IMG/VR virus record: IMGVR_UViG_3300025721_000041
Location: 1 to 29,639 of that record
Length of the DNA: 29,639 bases
Source: a virus
Strand: one strand, 5' to 3'
Shown: positions 8,251 to 15,896 of the stretch, piece after piece
Numbering within the stretch: position 1 is the first letter of the stretch
How the letters are laid out: every line of letters begins with the position of its first letter
The notes under the pieces: model-generated
The model's database searches: none
What the model was told of the DNA's origin: nothing
The model's input: only the letters and a program-made list of their open reading frames with translations
Made by a program: the position numbers and the translations under genes

Positions 8251-8578
8251 TTTGTAACACCTGCCTTGTGTGTAGTTCAAGATACTTTCGACGGCCATCA
8301 ACATCGACTGGTGGGATTTTTAGTTCGAAGTTTTCCGCCCCATGGATTAGTTTCATACCTGCCTTGACGTCTGATCGGTACCGAATTATAAACATGACGT
8401 CACTTTCAGCTTGTGCAGCTGCAGCCTGATAAAACAATTTCCCTTTAAGCCCGGTTCTTTTTGCATGGGTGGTAATGAGCGTTTGCCAATCTTCAAGTGG
8501 ACTGCCATTATCATTCGTCTGACCTATGGACGCATTGTATTGAAGGGTGATTCTATGCCTTAAAACTCCAGGATTCAT
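8240..8578 (-). CDS. Head-closure protein (SPP1 gp16-like)
   Basis: This 112-residue protein is of the phage head-tail joining/head-closure family. It begins MNPGVLRHRITLQ, the typical start of this family, followed by a small beta-barrel with SDVMFIIRYRSDVKAGMKLI and DGRRKYLELHTRQV. It closes the connector after DNA packaging. AGGGAGGT lies six bases before the ATG at 8578, so I reject the longer frame that begins at 8617. It ends inside the start region of the gp10-like gene (8250), showing translational coupling. Confidence 0.92.
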   Translation of the reverse strand: MNPGVLRHRITLQYNASIGQTNDNGSPLEDWQTLITTHAKRTGLKGKLFYQAAAAQAESDVMFIIRYRSDVKAGMKLIHGAENFELKIPPVDVDGRRKYLELHTRQVLQNGG

Positions 8579-8589
8579 AATGACCTCCC

Positions 8590-9183
8590 TTATACAGGCA
8601 CTATTCTGTCCTGCCATAACAAAGCCGACACAGCAAACGCTAGCTCCCCAGGTGCTTGGCCTGTCTCGCTTAAGGGAGTCCGATTCTCAAACCAATGACT
8701 GATGAGTAATTTCATGGCTTGCTTTACCTTTTGCGGCACAGTATCTGCGGTATCACCATAACCACACGTAAACTCAATGACGACCGCATCGAGTGGGAAA
8801 GGTACGAACGAAGGCCAGGGCTGTGCATAAGTAGGAGTTAGCCTACCCAAAACGCCGCGCGTACTGACAACATATTGTTGGGTTTCAGTAAGTGTTGTCT
8901 CTATCCCGGCGGAGTTCCTATAAGTGATTAGGTCGACGGATTGTAGGTTCCCTCTCGGTAGTTCAATCACTCGACTTGGCCAGTAGTCAAAACTCATTTG
9001 CCAAGTTTGAGTGATGTAGACGCGGTTTTGAAACGCTTCACAATACTCACGAGCTGCTGTAATGATGGCACTCAGGTAGTCGTCTTCTACGGTATCGGTA
9101 ACATCGTCGATTCTAAGATAGGTCTTTACATCAGCCAACTTCAAGGGCTCATTGGCGGGCGGTTTGGTTAAGACTAAGTTCAT
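8590..9183 (-). CDS. Head-tail connector (gp6-like)
   Basis: This 197-residue protein is a head-tail connector of the gp6/SPP1 gp15-like type. It begins MNLVLTKPPANEPLKLADVK with TYLRIDDVTDTVEDDYLSAI, the usual N-terminal helix pattern, and continues ITAAREYCEAFQNRV. It joins the portal ring to the head-closure protein. The frame is open to 9243, but AAGGAGGG directly before the ATG at 9183 supports the shorter start. It is followed by head-closure, gp10 and tail-terminator genes in the normal siphovirus order. Confidence 0.9.
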   Translation of the reverse strand: MNLVLTKPPANEPLKLADVKTYLRIDDVTDTVEDDYLSAIITAAREYCEAFQNRVYITQTWQMSFDYWPSRVIELPRGNLQSVDLITYRNSAGIETTLTETQQYVVSTRGVLGRLTPTYAQPWPSFVPFPLDAVVIEFTCGYGDTADTVPQKVKQAMKLLISHWFENRTPLSETGQAPGELAFAVSALLWQDRIVPV

Positions 9184-9274
9184 GACACCCTCCTTGTTAG
9201 TCAATAACGGCACTAGGTGGAGTCGATCCACCACTAAGCTCACTGGCTCTGTTAATAGGGGGTGCAGTTAATAA

Positions 9275-9296
9275 GGAGCAGGTGTTACCCTGCCCC
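9275..9296 (-). terminator. Terminator-like hairpin after capsid accessory gene
   Basis: GGGGCAGG (9296-9289) pairs with CCTGCTCC (9282-9275) around GTAACA, an 8-bp stem with one G-U pair. TTATTAA follows, so the U-run is weak. It may cause partial termination after the abundant capsid genes. Confidence 0.5.
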
Positions 9297-9307
9297 TGTA
9301 AATGAGA

Positions 9308-9772
9308 TTAAACTAAGACTGTATCTGGCACTTCGTTTTCAAACCGACCTTTGCTCAAGACTGCAACAACCCCGCCAACAATAGCTCCGACGACTACCTC
9401 CGTCGATTTTAGTCGCACGAAGCTATATCCAGTGGTCGCGAGAGATTGGTTTAGGACAAAAATTTTATAGACCTTATTACTCGCAGCTGCGGTCGTGAAT
9501 CCCGTCGCGGGAGCTTGGGTAATCGGGCCATAGGTATCACCTGTAACGCACTCTTGGTATAGGAAAGGAATCACTGTAGTGAGTGTCGGTGTAGCATCGC
9601 TGCAAGCCTCAATGATTATCGTCGCTGTACCTGCCAAGCCAACACCGCATTGAACGACAAAACAAGCGCTGCCCCAGTTTTTCATATTGATCACTTTCGT
9701 TGGAACCGCCCCTGCAAAAACATTGGCTGCAGGGGACAATACATTAACCACATGGTTTAATGAATCTCTCAT
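9308..9772 (-). CDS. Possible capsid accessory protein
   Basis: I do not recognise the family of this 154-residue protein. It follows the major capsid gene and has a beta-rich composition with many Ala, Thr, Val and Gly, and few charges, without a signal peptide. Features are NMKNWGSACFVVQCG (about 28-43), TATIIIEACSD, and VYKIFVLNQSLATTGYSFVRL, similar to a jelly-roll or beta-sandwich decoration or head fibre protein. GGAGGAAA lies about 11 bases before the ATG. The frame continues 36 sense codons past its TAA stop, as noted in the findings. A decoration role is inferred from position. Confidence 0.65.
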   Translation of the reverse strand: MRDSLNHVVNVLSPAANVFAGAVPTKVINMKNWGSACFVVQCGVGLAGTATIIIEACSDATPTLTTVIPFLYQECVTGDTYGPITQAPATGFTTAAASNKVYKIFVLNQSLATTGYSFVRLKSTEVVVGAIVGGVVAVLSKGRFENEVPDTVLV

Positions 9773-9800
9773 AGTATCTGTTTCCTCCTCATGTTTTCAA

Positions 9801-11093
9801 TTATGGACGTGGCGCTAAGGTTACAAATGGGCTGAGTGTGTTGCTTCCTTTAAATGGGGTGAGAGCTGACTTCCAGATCGGCTGCCCATCGACGCGGTAG
9901 ATGAAACGGAAAACACTCTCGTCATAAAGGAACCTCACATGGATGGACGATGCAGCATTAATACCACCTTTGTCGATTAGGAGGTATTGCGAAAGGTCAA
10001 CTAAGGAAATATCTCCGAGGGACCCTATGGTGTTAGCTTGTTCGACTGGAATCACAGGACGACCGAATAGTGTACTATACTGTGCCCCGGACACTCCGCC
10101 CGCTGGCATATAAACTGGCACACCTCCAGTGCCTACTGTGATCGTCATTTGGCTGAGTTGTGGTTCGACGTCTTGGTTGATTAACCACACAGCGTTTTGG
10201 CGAGATCTCCCCCAGCAGCGTGCCCACATATTCAGAGCGTTTTGTGTAACGATAGAACCGTTTACTTGTCCAGCTTCTTTTGCTACTGTGACAAGAGCGC
10301 CACTTTTCATGAATCCAAGGGGCTGACCAGCACCTAATCCGTTCATAATGGCATCATCCATTTTGAAACCGAACTCTTCCGCGAACGCTTGACCAATGAT
10401 GGATTCAAGTGCGGTACTATCTTGGAGAAGCTCATCGGTAGCGTAGCAAAGCCCGGTTAGTTTCTTGAGTTTTAACCCTACTTTATTAAACTTCGGCTTT
10501 GTGCCGACCAATCCATCGGCTTCGTTTTCCCAGTAAGATTGAATTCCGCCCCAGCGCGATCCGTTTGCTCGGCTTGTTTCGTCGATTCCGTTGGCTTCGA
10601 GTGAGTTCGACGTCGGACTGATCGGAATTTTACGACACTTCGAGGCTAAGATACCCGTTTCGTAGGTTCTCTGGAGTAACTCTTTGGCAAAATCCTCGCC
10701 TACAAGAAACCCTCCGTCGGATGGGACTGATTCACCCATTCCGGAAGCTGCATTTTGCATAAGCAACCGAGGGTCTGGGGCGACGCCTTGTTTGGAAGCA
10801 TTAAAGACAGCTGTCAGGAATTCACTGTTGTTCTTCCATAACACTTTTGTGTGGTCCTTAGGCTGTGCCCAAAGGGGCTCGTTGACGGCAATCTTTGCTT
10901 CCGCTGCAGCCTTTAGTTCCTCGGCTTCCATCGCATCAACCTGTTTTTGGACTTCAATCTTGGCATTGACAGCTTGAATTTCCGCAAGTACGGCGTTAAT
11001 TTCATCGGTGGTAGACGATTCCTTTGCCGTAATGCCTTGCGCTTTCGTCTTTAAACTTGCTTTGAGAGCCAGCAATCGTTCCATTTCATTCAT
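9801..11093 (-). CDS. HK97-family major capsid protein
   Basis: This 430-residue protein is an HK97-fold major capsid protein. The N-terminal 100 residues are a coiled-coil, charged delta/scaffold domain (LLALKASLKTKAQGI through QKQVDAMEAEELK) that the protease is expected to remove. The mature part begins near SGMGESVPSDGGFLVGEDFA and includes the E-loop region and ANTIGSLGDISLVDLSQYLL. The frame continues upstream to a GTG at 11147, but that extension overlaps the protease gene. GAGG nine bases before the ATG at 11093 supports the shorter form; an ATG three codons further is also possible. Confidence 0.94.
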   Translation of the reverse strand: MNEMERLLALKASLKTKAQGITAKESSTTDEINAVLAEIQAVNAKIEVQKQVDAMEAEELKAAAEAKIAVNEPLWAQPKDHTKVLWKNNSEFLTAVFNASKQGVAPDPRLLMQNAASGMGESVPSDGGFLVGEDFAKELLQRTYETGILASKCRKIPISPTSNSLEANGIDETSRANGSRWGGIQSYWENEADGLVGTKPKFNKVGLKLKKLTGLCYATDELLQDSTALESIIGQAFAEEFGFKMDDAIMNGLGAGQPLGFMKSGALVTVAKEAGQVNGSIVTQNALNMWARCWGRSRQNAVWLINQDVEPQLSQMTITVGTGGVPVYMPAGGVSGAQYSTLFGRPVIPVEQANTIGSLGDISLVDLSQYLLIDKGGINAASSIHVRFLYDESVFRFIYRVDGQPIWKSALTPFKGSNTLSPFVTLAPRP

Positions 11094-11136
11094 TCCTGTG
11101 AGCCTCGCTTTCTTTTTTGGGGCATAAAAATAACCT

Positions 11137-11907
11137 TTAGAGTTCACACTCCAAGGCTAAAATTGCTTTTGCTTTTGCAACGTCTTCTGTTGTGTCTGGT
11201 TCGACCGGGTCGATTGGCGCGGTGGGTCCAGGTGGATCTTCCTTTTCGCCCCTTACAGTAATAAACCTCGGAGTATTTCTATACTTGGCAAGGATTTCAA
11301 AGTCCCGAATGCTTGCAGCAATCGCTTTTTCCTCGTCGACAAAATCACAGAGGCCAAGATCGAAACATTCTTGGGCAGTTAACCAAGTTTCTGCGTCAAG
11401 TAAAGCAACAAGGTCCTCTCGGCTCATGTCCGAGGCTTTAGCCAAGTAAGTTTCTTGAATGCTCTCGCATACCTTGTCCAAAGTGTCGGCCATGGTCCGC
11501 ATCTCATGGGCATTTCCCCAAACTCCACTCATGGGATGATGAATCATCATCATGGCGTTTGCTGGCATATCAATTGTGTCGCCCGCCATGGCGATGACTG
11601 AGGCAATGCTGGCTGCTAGGCCATCGATGTGCATATTTACCGTCGCCTTATGCCTTTTTAACTGCGAATAGATCGTTTGACCTGCAAAGACATCCCCACC
11701 AGGGGAATTCATGTACACGTTTAGGGTTGTTATATCGCCAAGGGCATCTAGCTCTGCCTTGAATGACGTAGGGGTTACTTCGTTCCCATCGCTAAACCAA
11801 CCACCTTGTGAATCCGCAATCTCCCCGTAAACGGTCAACTCGCCTTTATTGTCAGCCAGTGCTTTGAATGCCCAAAATTTCTTCTTCGCTGTTACTTTTT
11901 TTGCCAC
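11137..11907 (-). CDS. ClpP-like prohead protease
   Basis: This 256-residue protein is a Clp-protease-related head maturation protease (S14/ClpP type). The catalytic serine is S100 in HIDGLAASIASV and the histidine is H123 in MMIHHPMSG; MNSPGGDVFAG (67-76) is the oxyanion-loop region. DAETWLTAQECFDLGLCD is the family block before the end of the fold. It trims scaffold and capsid proteins during head assembly. The frame is open to a TTG at 11931, but GGGAGGTGAG sits six bases before the GTG at 11907, so I use that start. Its last bases overlap the frame of the capsid gene. Confidence 0.92.
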   Translation of the reverse strand: MAKKVTAKKKFWAFKALADNKGELTVYGEIADSQGGWFSDGNEVTPTSFKAELDALGDITTLNVYMNSPGGDVFAGQTIYSQLKRHKATVNMHIDGLAASIASVIAMAGDTIDMPANAMMMIHHPMSGVWGNAHEMRTMADTLDKVCESIQETYLAKASDMSREDLVALLDAETWLTAQECFDLGLCDFVDEEKAIAASIRDFEILAKYRNTPRFITVRGEKEDPPGPTAPIDPVEPDTTEDVAKAKAILALECEL

Positions 11908-11929
11908 TTTCTCACCTCCCTTCAAAGGC

Positions 11930-11960
11930 AAAATAAAAAAGCATCGATTAAAATGCTTTA
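11930..11960 (-). terminator. Intrinsic terminator between portal and protease
   Basis: AAAGCAT (11959-11953) pairs with ATGCTTT (11944-11938), with a TTTAATCG loop, followed by a T-run with TTTATTTT on the minus strand. A 7-bp AT-rich stem makes partial termination likely, which could lower expression of genes beyond it or protect a processed mRNA end. Confidence 0.6.
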
Positions 11961-11964
11961 AGCC

Positions 11965-13224
11965 TTACTTCTCTGTAATTATTTTATTGATCGTATCCGC
12001 GAGGGCCTTGGTCCGGTCGGCCTCTTGGATTTTACCGGCCTCCCCCATATTTAGTGGTTGGGTGTAGATGTCTCCATTTGGTATAGCCGACATATTTTCT
12101 AGTTTACGGATGTCGTTAACACTGAGCCAGCCCCACTGCCTACCTTGCGCATAAGCAGTTGACCTGCTCACCGCATCGCCTCGGAGTAAGGAGTCAATTT
12201 TAAACTCAACATAATACCCTGCGGTTCTTTGCTTATCTGTGAGCAATTGCATGTTGATGTTCTCTTCCCAACGTTTGAAAATAGGGAGCATGGTGTACAT
12301 AACGAATTCGAGACTTTGATGCTCGATGTTGTTATTGGTTGAGTGACCGAGGAGTTGGATTAAGTGTTGCGGGACCCGGTAAATTCGGCAGATGTCCTCG
12401 GCTTGAAACGATTTACTCTCTAGCAATTGGGCATCGACCGGGTTAATCGTGTGGGGGGTGAATTTCATCCCGCCCTCAAGTAGCATCGGTGTACCCGTTC
12501 GTTTAAGTCCTGAATAATTATGCTTGAGTTCTTTCTTTAGTCGATTGAACGCTTCCTCTCCGAGTTCGCCTGGGACATCAAAGGAACCGGATGGGTTCGC
12601 ACCATTTTTATAAAAGTTAACTCCAAATTGTTCGTATGACATACCAAGCCGGATGGCTGAGGCAGCATAAGCGATCGGTGAAAGGCCGACTATTCCATCA
12701 AGGCTCAGGTTTGGAACGTGGAACACTTGATCCCTTGTCAGCTCTTTTTTGGAAATCCCATCCCGGATTGTGTAAACGAGTTTTTTGGTACTGGGGTTCC
12801 TCGAAATATTCACACTCGTATGCTGGTAGGGATATAGCCCGACGAGCTGACCTTTTCCGTTGACAAGCCTCTCGCAGACCGTGTTACCTCCTAGGTTCTG
12901 CGAAGTCATACACGCCTCTTTGAAATTAAAAGGTGACATCTCTTCGTTCGGTTTATAGTGGAGGATGTCATAAATGGCGAGGTCGTTAACAGCTTCGCGC
13001 TCACCGTTTTGGTCCTTCCTGTAAAGCATGGCGGGCATACAGGCGAATGTTTCTGCGAGTACCTTGTTGCAAGCAAAAACCGCCGTGTATTTCAGGGCGG
13101 TGGCGGGGTCCATCGAAGCATCTCCATAGGATGAGTTGTCTAGGTCATCTCCGGTGATAAATGCTCTTATATAATCGTCCATGTTGTTTTTGAATAATAA
13201 CTTAACCCTTTCAGTGAACTTCAC
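11965..13224 (-). CDS. HK97-family portal protein
   Basis: This 419-residue protein is a portal of the HK97 family, which forms the ring through which DNA enters the capsid. Recognisable parts are AVFACNKVLAETFACMPAMLY (41-70 region), AIYDILHYKPNEEMSPFNF, the crown/stem region with FKNGANPSG, and LLESKSFQAEDICRIYRVP with HLIQLLG. It lies directly after the large terminase, its usual place. The start is a GTG preceded by GGGAGGGG. A terminator-like hairpin follows its stop. Confidence 0.95.
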   Translation of the reverse strand: MKFTERVKLLFKNNMDDYIRAFITGDDLDNSSYGDASMDPATALKYTAVFACNKVLAETFACMPAMLYRKDQNGEREAVNDLAIYDILHYKPNEEMSPFNFKEACMTSQNLGGNTVCERLVNGKGQLVGLYPYQHTSVNISRNPSTKKLVYTIRDGISKKELTRDQVFHVPNLSLDGIVGLSPIAYAASAIRLGMSYEQFGVNFYKNGANPSGSFDVPGELGEEAFNRLKKELKHNYSGLKRTGTPMLLEGGMKFTPHTINPVDAQLLESKSFQAEDICRIYRVPQHLIQLLGHSTNNNIEHQSLEFVMYTMLPIFKRWEENINMQLLTDKQRTAGYYVEFKIDSLLRGDAVSRSTAYAQGRQWGWLSVNDIRKLENMSAIPNGDIYTQPLNMGEAGKIQEADRTKALADTINKIITEK

Positions 13225-13239
13225 CTATACCACCCCTCC

Positions 13240-14931
13240 CTAGATAAAACTTCTCATCCCGCGTTTTTCGTAGATGGATTTTTCTTCGATGACCGCCGCC
13301 CGACAGTGTGCGTTAATTAAGGCGGCTATGGGGTCAATTCTGTGTGTGGATTTTGACTTGTCCAGCATAAACGTTTCATTAGGGGCCATCTTGGTGATTG
13401 CATTCCCCACCGCCCAAGCTAGCACTGGATTGTTATTGTGTACTAGATTTCCCTTGTACACTTCTTCTCTGAAATTCTTAGTTGGCTCTCCTAGTGATGG
13501 CATCCCTTGTCGGATATCAACACACGTGTAGCCAAGGTTTGTCATTTCCGTTCCGAACATATTAGCGTTCCATTTGTCATAACAAAGCTCTTTGGGTATA
13601 AAGCCATGCTCTTTGGCAGTGGAGTTGATGTACTCGATAACAAAAGCATAGTCCACAACTTCACCCGGCGTTAGGGTGATCCATCCTTGGTCCACCCACA
13701 AATCGTAGGGGACTTTATCCGTCAAGATCTTTTCTCTTAGTTTTTCTTCCGGCATGAACGAATGGCACAGCACGTAATATTTACCCTCGATTTTAAACTC
13801 ATGCGCTACGCTTGTTAGGTCTAATGTTGCCGATAAGTCAACGCCAATAATGCAATTTTTATCCCGCAGAATCTCCAAATCGAAGTCTTCCCCACACCTG
13901 CTCCACTTGCTTAGGTCCATGTAACCGAACTCTCTCATTTGTACCCATTTGTTAACGGTCTTTGTTAGAAAGTCTCGCATCTTTTCAGGAGCCTCTAACG
14001 CTAGATCAAGCCTTCGCCTAATGGATTCAACGCCCTCGGGGTAGCTGCAAACAATCGGGTTTGCTTTAGCCCATACAGCCTCGTCCTTTATATTGTCGTC
14101 TACATCAATCTCGTTAACCATGACGAAATAATTGTCGTTCACATAAGGGTTGTCGGGGTCGAGGATATGCGACACGAGCTTATATTCGACCGAGTAGCAA
14201 GGATTCGCGAGATTAAATCCGGCGGTGGTTATGATCATTAATAGGGGTTGGGGTCTTGCGACCATACCACTGTCGATGATGTCATACATCTCACTGGTTT
14301 TATGTGCGTGATATTCGTCGATAACTCCGCATTGGGGGTTCAGACCGTCTCCGGTTTTCTCATCTTCTTTGCTGAGTGCGTCCATGATGGACCCCGTCTT
14401 TAGGTGTTTGATCTGACCGTAGGCAATTTTGAACTTCCCTTTTAATTCCGGGCATCCCAGGAGCATTGCTTCTGTCTCTTCCCAGACAATCCGTGCTTGT
14501 TTCCTTTTGGTCGCGGTGCAGTAAACCTCAGACGTTCCTTCCCCAAGAGCCATAAGCTCGTAGCTTCCCACACACGCGAGCGATTGAGATTTTGCATTTT
14601 TACGTCCAACTTGCCAGTAAGCTTTGCTGAATCTTCGGTAGCGAGTGCCTTTATGAATCCACCCGTAGATGTTTCCAAACACAAACTTTTGAATGACGTG
14701 CGGCTCGATGTGTTGTCCTTTAAGGACCCCTTTACGGTGCTTGAATAACCTCATCCAATCAAGGAACCGTTCAGCTCTTCCCTCGATAAAAACAAAAGGG
14801 AACCCTTCGGTCCCTTGGTTCGCTAGATCATTGAGAAATCTTTGACAGGCCCATTTATGCTTTTGGCAAGAGATTATTTCGCCGGATAGAACGGCCTCTG
14901 AATACTCGATTAGTTCTTCCGTTAGTGACAT
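13240..14931 (-). CDS. terL: Large terminase subunit
   Basis: This 563-residue protein is the packaging motor and nuclease. The ATPase shows a Walker A of the variant type VGRKNAKSQS (residues 108-117) and Walker B VIDEYH (203-208, with D205 and E206). ITTAGFN is the coupling motif. The nuclease part has IIGVDLSATLDLTSVAH with the first metal-binding Asp. Size and motifs fit HK97-type terminases that make cohesive ends. It is translated with the small subunit through an overlapping stop and start. A GGGACC-type inverted repeat inside it (14789-14812) is coding sequence. Confidence 0.96.
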   Translation of the reverse strand: MSLTEELIEYSEAVLSGEIISCQKHKWACQRFLNDLANQGTEGFPFVFIEGRAERFLDWMRLFKHRKGVLKGQHIEPHVIQKFVFGNIYGWIHKGTRYRRFSKAYWQVGRKNAKSQSLACVGSYELMALGEGTSEVYCTATKRKQARIVWEETEAMLLGCPELKGKFKIAYGQIKHLKTGSIMDALSKEDEKTGDGLNPQCGVIDEYHAHKTSEMYDIIDSGMVARPQPLLMIITTAGFNLANPCYSVEYKLVSHILDPDNPYVNDNYFVMVNEIDVDDNIKDEAVWAKANPIVCSYPEGVESIRRRLDLALEAPEKMRDFLTKTVNKWVQMREFGYMDLSKWSRCGEDFDLEILRDKNCIIGVDLSATLDLTSVAHEFKIEGKYYVLCHSFMPEEKLREKILTDKVPYDLWVDQGWITLTPGEVVDYAFVIEYINSTAKEHGFIPKELCYDKWNANMFGTEMTNLGYTCVDIRQGMPSLGEPTKNFREEVYKGNLVHNNNPVLAWAVGNAITKMAPNETFMLDKSKSTHRIDPIAALINAHCRAAVIEEKSIYEKRGMRSFI

Positions 14932-15428
14932 CAGACTTCACCGAATTTCCTCTCGAACTCCGTGGGTGGCTTAATCGTTTCTTTAGGCGTTGCCAGTCGT
15001 AACCTTGCCGCAGGAGTCAGCCCGAATTCTGCGCAGTATCGTTTATATATCTCACCATATTTATTGGATAAGGCCACGTAGGGGTTGGGTACTATGTTTT
15101 TATTCCCGCCCTTGTTTGTGTAAGTTACCAACATCCCATGTTTCTCGATCTCTATATTTGATTTAATGAACTTAGAAAAAGCATCGCAGCAAATCGCAAG
15201 AGCTCCTACGTCTACGTTTGTTAATAAATCAAGTTCTTGTAGTTCCCGGCTTAATATCTTCCAGTGTTTTTTTGATTCCGGATCGAGCCAGGTTGGACAT
15301 CGTACTTTGTCCATGTTAGGTCTGTATTTTTTTTCGAGTAGTCTGCGTGCCTCGATCTCGGCTTTGGTTAGGTGTTTCTTTCCTTCCAAAACAACCACAT
15401 CTATTGGCTTTGGTGGTCTACCTGCCAT
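14931..15428 (-). CDS. terS: P27-family small terminase subunit
   Basis: This 165-residue protein is a P27-family small terminase subunit, which recognises the packaging site and loads DNA on the large subunit. It begins MAGRPPKPIDVVVLEGKKHL, typical of the family. A helical middle has WLDPESKKHWKILSRELQEL and the end has FGLTPAARLRLATPK, another family hallmark. The start is supported by AAAGGAGAG. It follows the candidate cos region, and its TGA shares one base with the ATG of the large subunit (ATGA-like TGATG junction). Confidence 0.95.
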   Translation of the reverse strand: MAGRPPKPIDVVVLEGKKHLTKAEIEARRLLEKKYRPNMDKVRCPTWLDPESKKHWKILSRELQELDLLTNVDVGALAICCDAFSKFIKSNIEIEKHGMLVTYTNKGGNKNIVPNPYVALSNKYGEIYKRYCAEFGLTPAARLRLATPKETIKPPTEFERKFGEV

Positions 15429-15454
15429 GATATCTCTCCTTTCTTACCCCCTTT

Positions 15455-15545
15455 TAGTTTATAAAGGGAATTTTTTGCAAGGTTGAGGGCACTTCGGTCC
15501 CGGTGCTAAAGGCTGTAGAGAATACAACCCCCCTACCCCTCAGCG
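15455..15545. other. Candidate cos (packaging) site
   Basis: Between the HNH gene and the small terminase gene the minus strand reads GAGGGGTAGGGGGG (15541-15527), then about 25 bases later CGGGACCG (15502-15495), then GCAAAAAATT (15478-15469). A G-run, a short spacer and a GGGACCG block at this place are what I recall from cohesive-end phages with HNH, small and large terminase genes in a row. The exact cut cannot be read from sequence. Confidence 0.5.
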
Positions 15546-15546
15546 C

Positions 15547-15894
15547 TTACTCGCCCCGGCCCGTTCTGACGCTATGGCAACCCTTACACAAACCCATAAG
15601 ATTGTTCTTAACCAGTCGTAGCTCCGGGTGCTCTCGTATCTTTTTGACGTGATGCACTTCCTGTGTGGGAGTTAACCTTTTCTCAAGTAGACAGTCGTGG
15701 CATAAAGGGTTCTCCCAAAGAAAGAACTTTCGTAGCTTTTCCCATGCCTTGTCATACCCGCGCTGCCTAGCCGAGCCACGCTGCTTGTCGTATTCACTGA
15801 CAGTGTGTTTGTGTTCATCGCAGTACCCGTCAGCGTCCCTTGTAAGATGGAGGCAGCCAAGCTGCTTGCAGGGCCGTAATGCTTTTGCTGGCAT
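15547..15894 (-). CDS. HNH endonuclease (packaging-associated)
   Basis: This 115-residue HNH nuclease has two cysteine pairs that frame the fold: C65-x2-C68 and C103-x2-C106-H107. The catalytic HH is at 81-82 and the Asn at 97-98. An extra N-terminal Cys cluster (C9, C14, C25, H28) may bind a further zinc. In cos phages with P27 and HK97-type terminases, an HNH protein next to the small subunit is needed for cos cleavage, and that is the likely role here. The start is two bases after the methyltransferase stop, so translation is probably coupled; no good ribosome binding site of its own is seen. A probable cos region follows. Confidence 0.92.
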   Translation of the reverse strand: MPAKALRPCKQLGCLHLTRDADGYCDEHKHTVSEYDKQRGSARQRGYDKAWEKLRKFFLWENPLCHDCLLEKRLTPTQEVHHVKKIREHPELRLVKNNLMGLCKGCHSVRTGRGE

Positions 15895-15896
15895 AT

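Noticed and set aside
14789-14812. A GGGACC...TTCCC hairpin with a T-run, similar to a terminator and sharing GGGACCGAAG with the cos candidate
   Set aside because: It lies inside the large terminase coding sequence, and the shared 10-mer is short enough to be chance.
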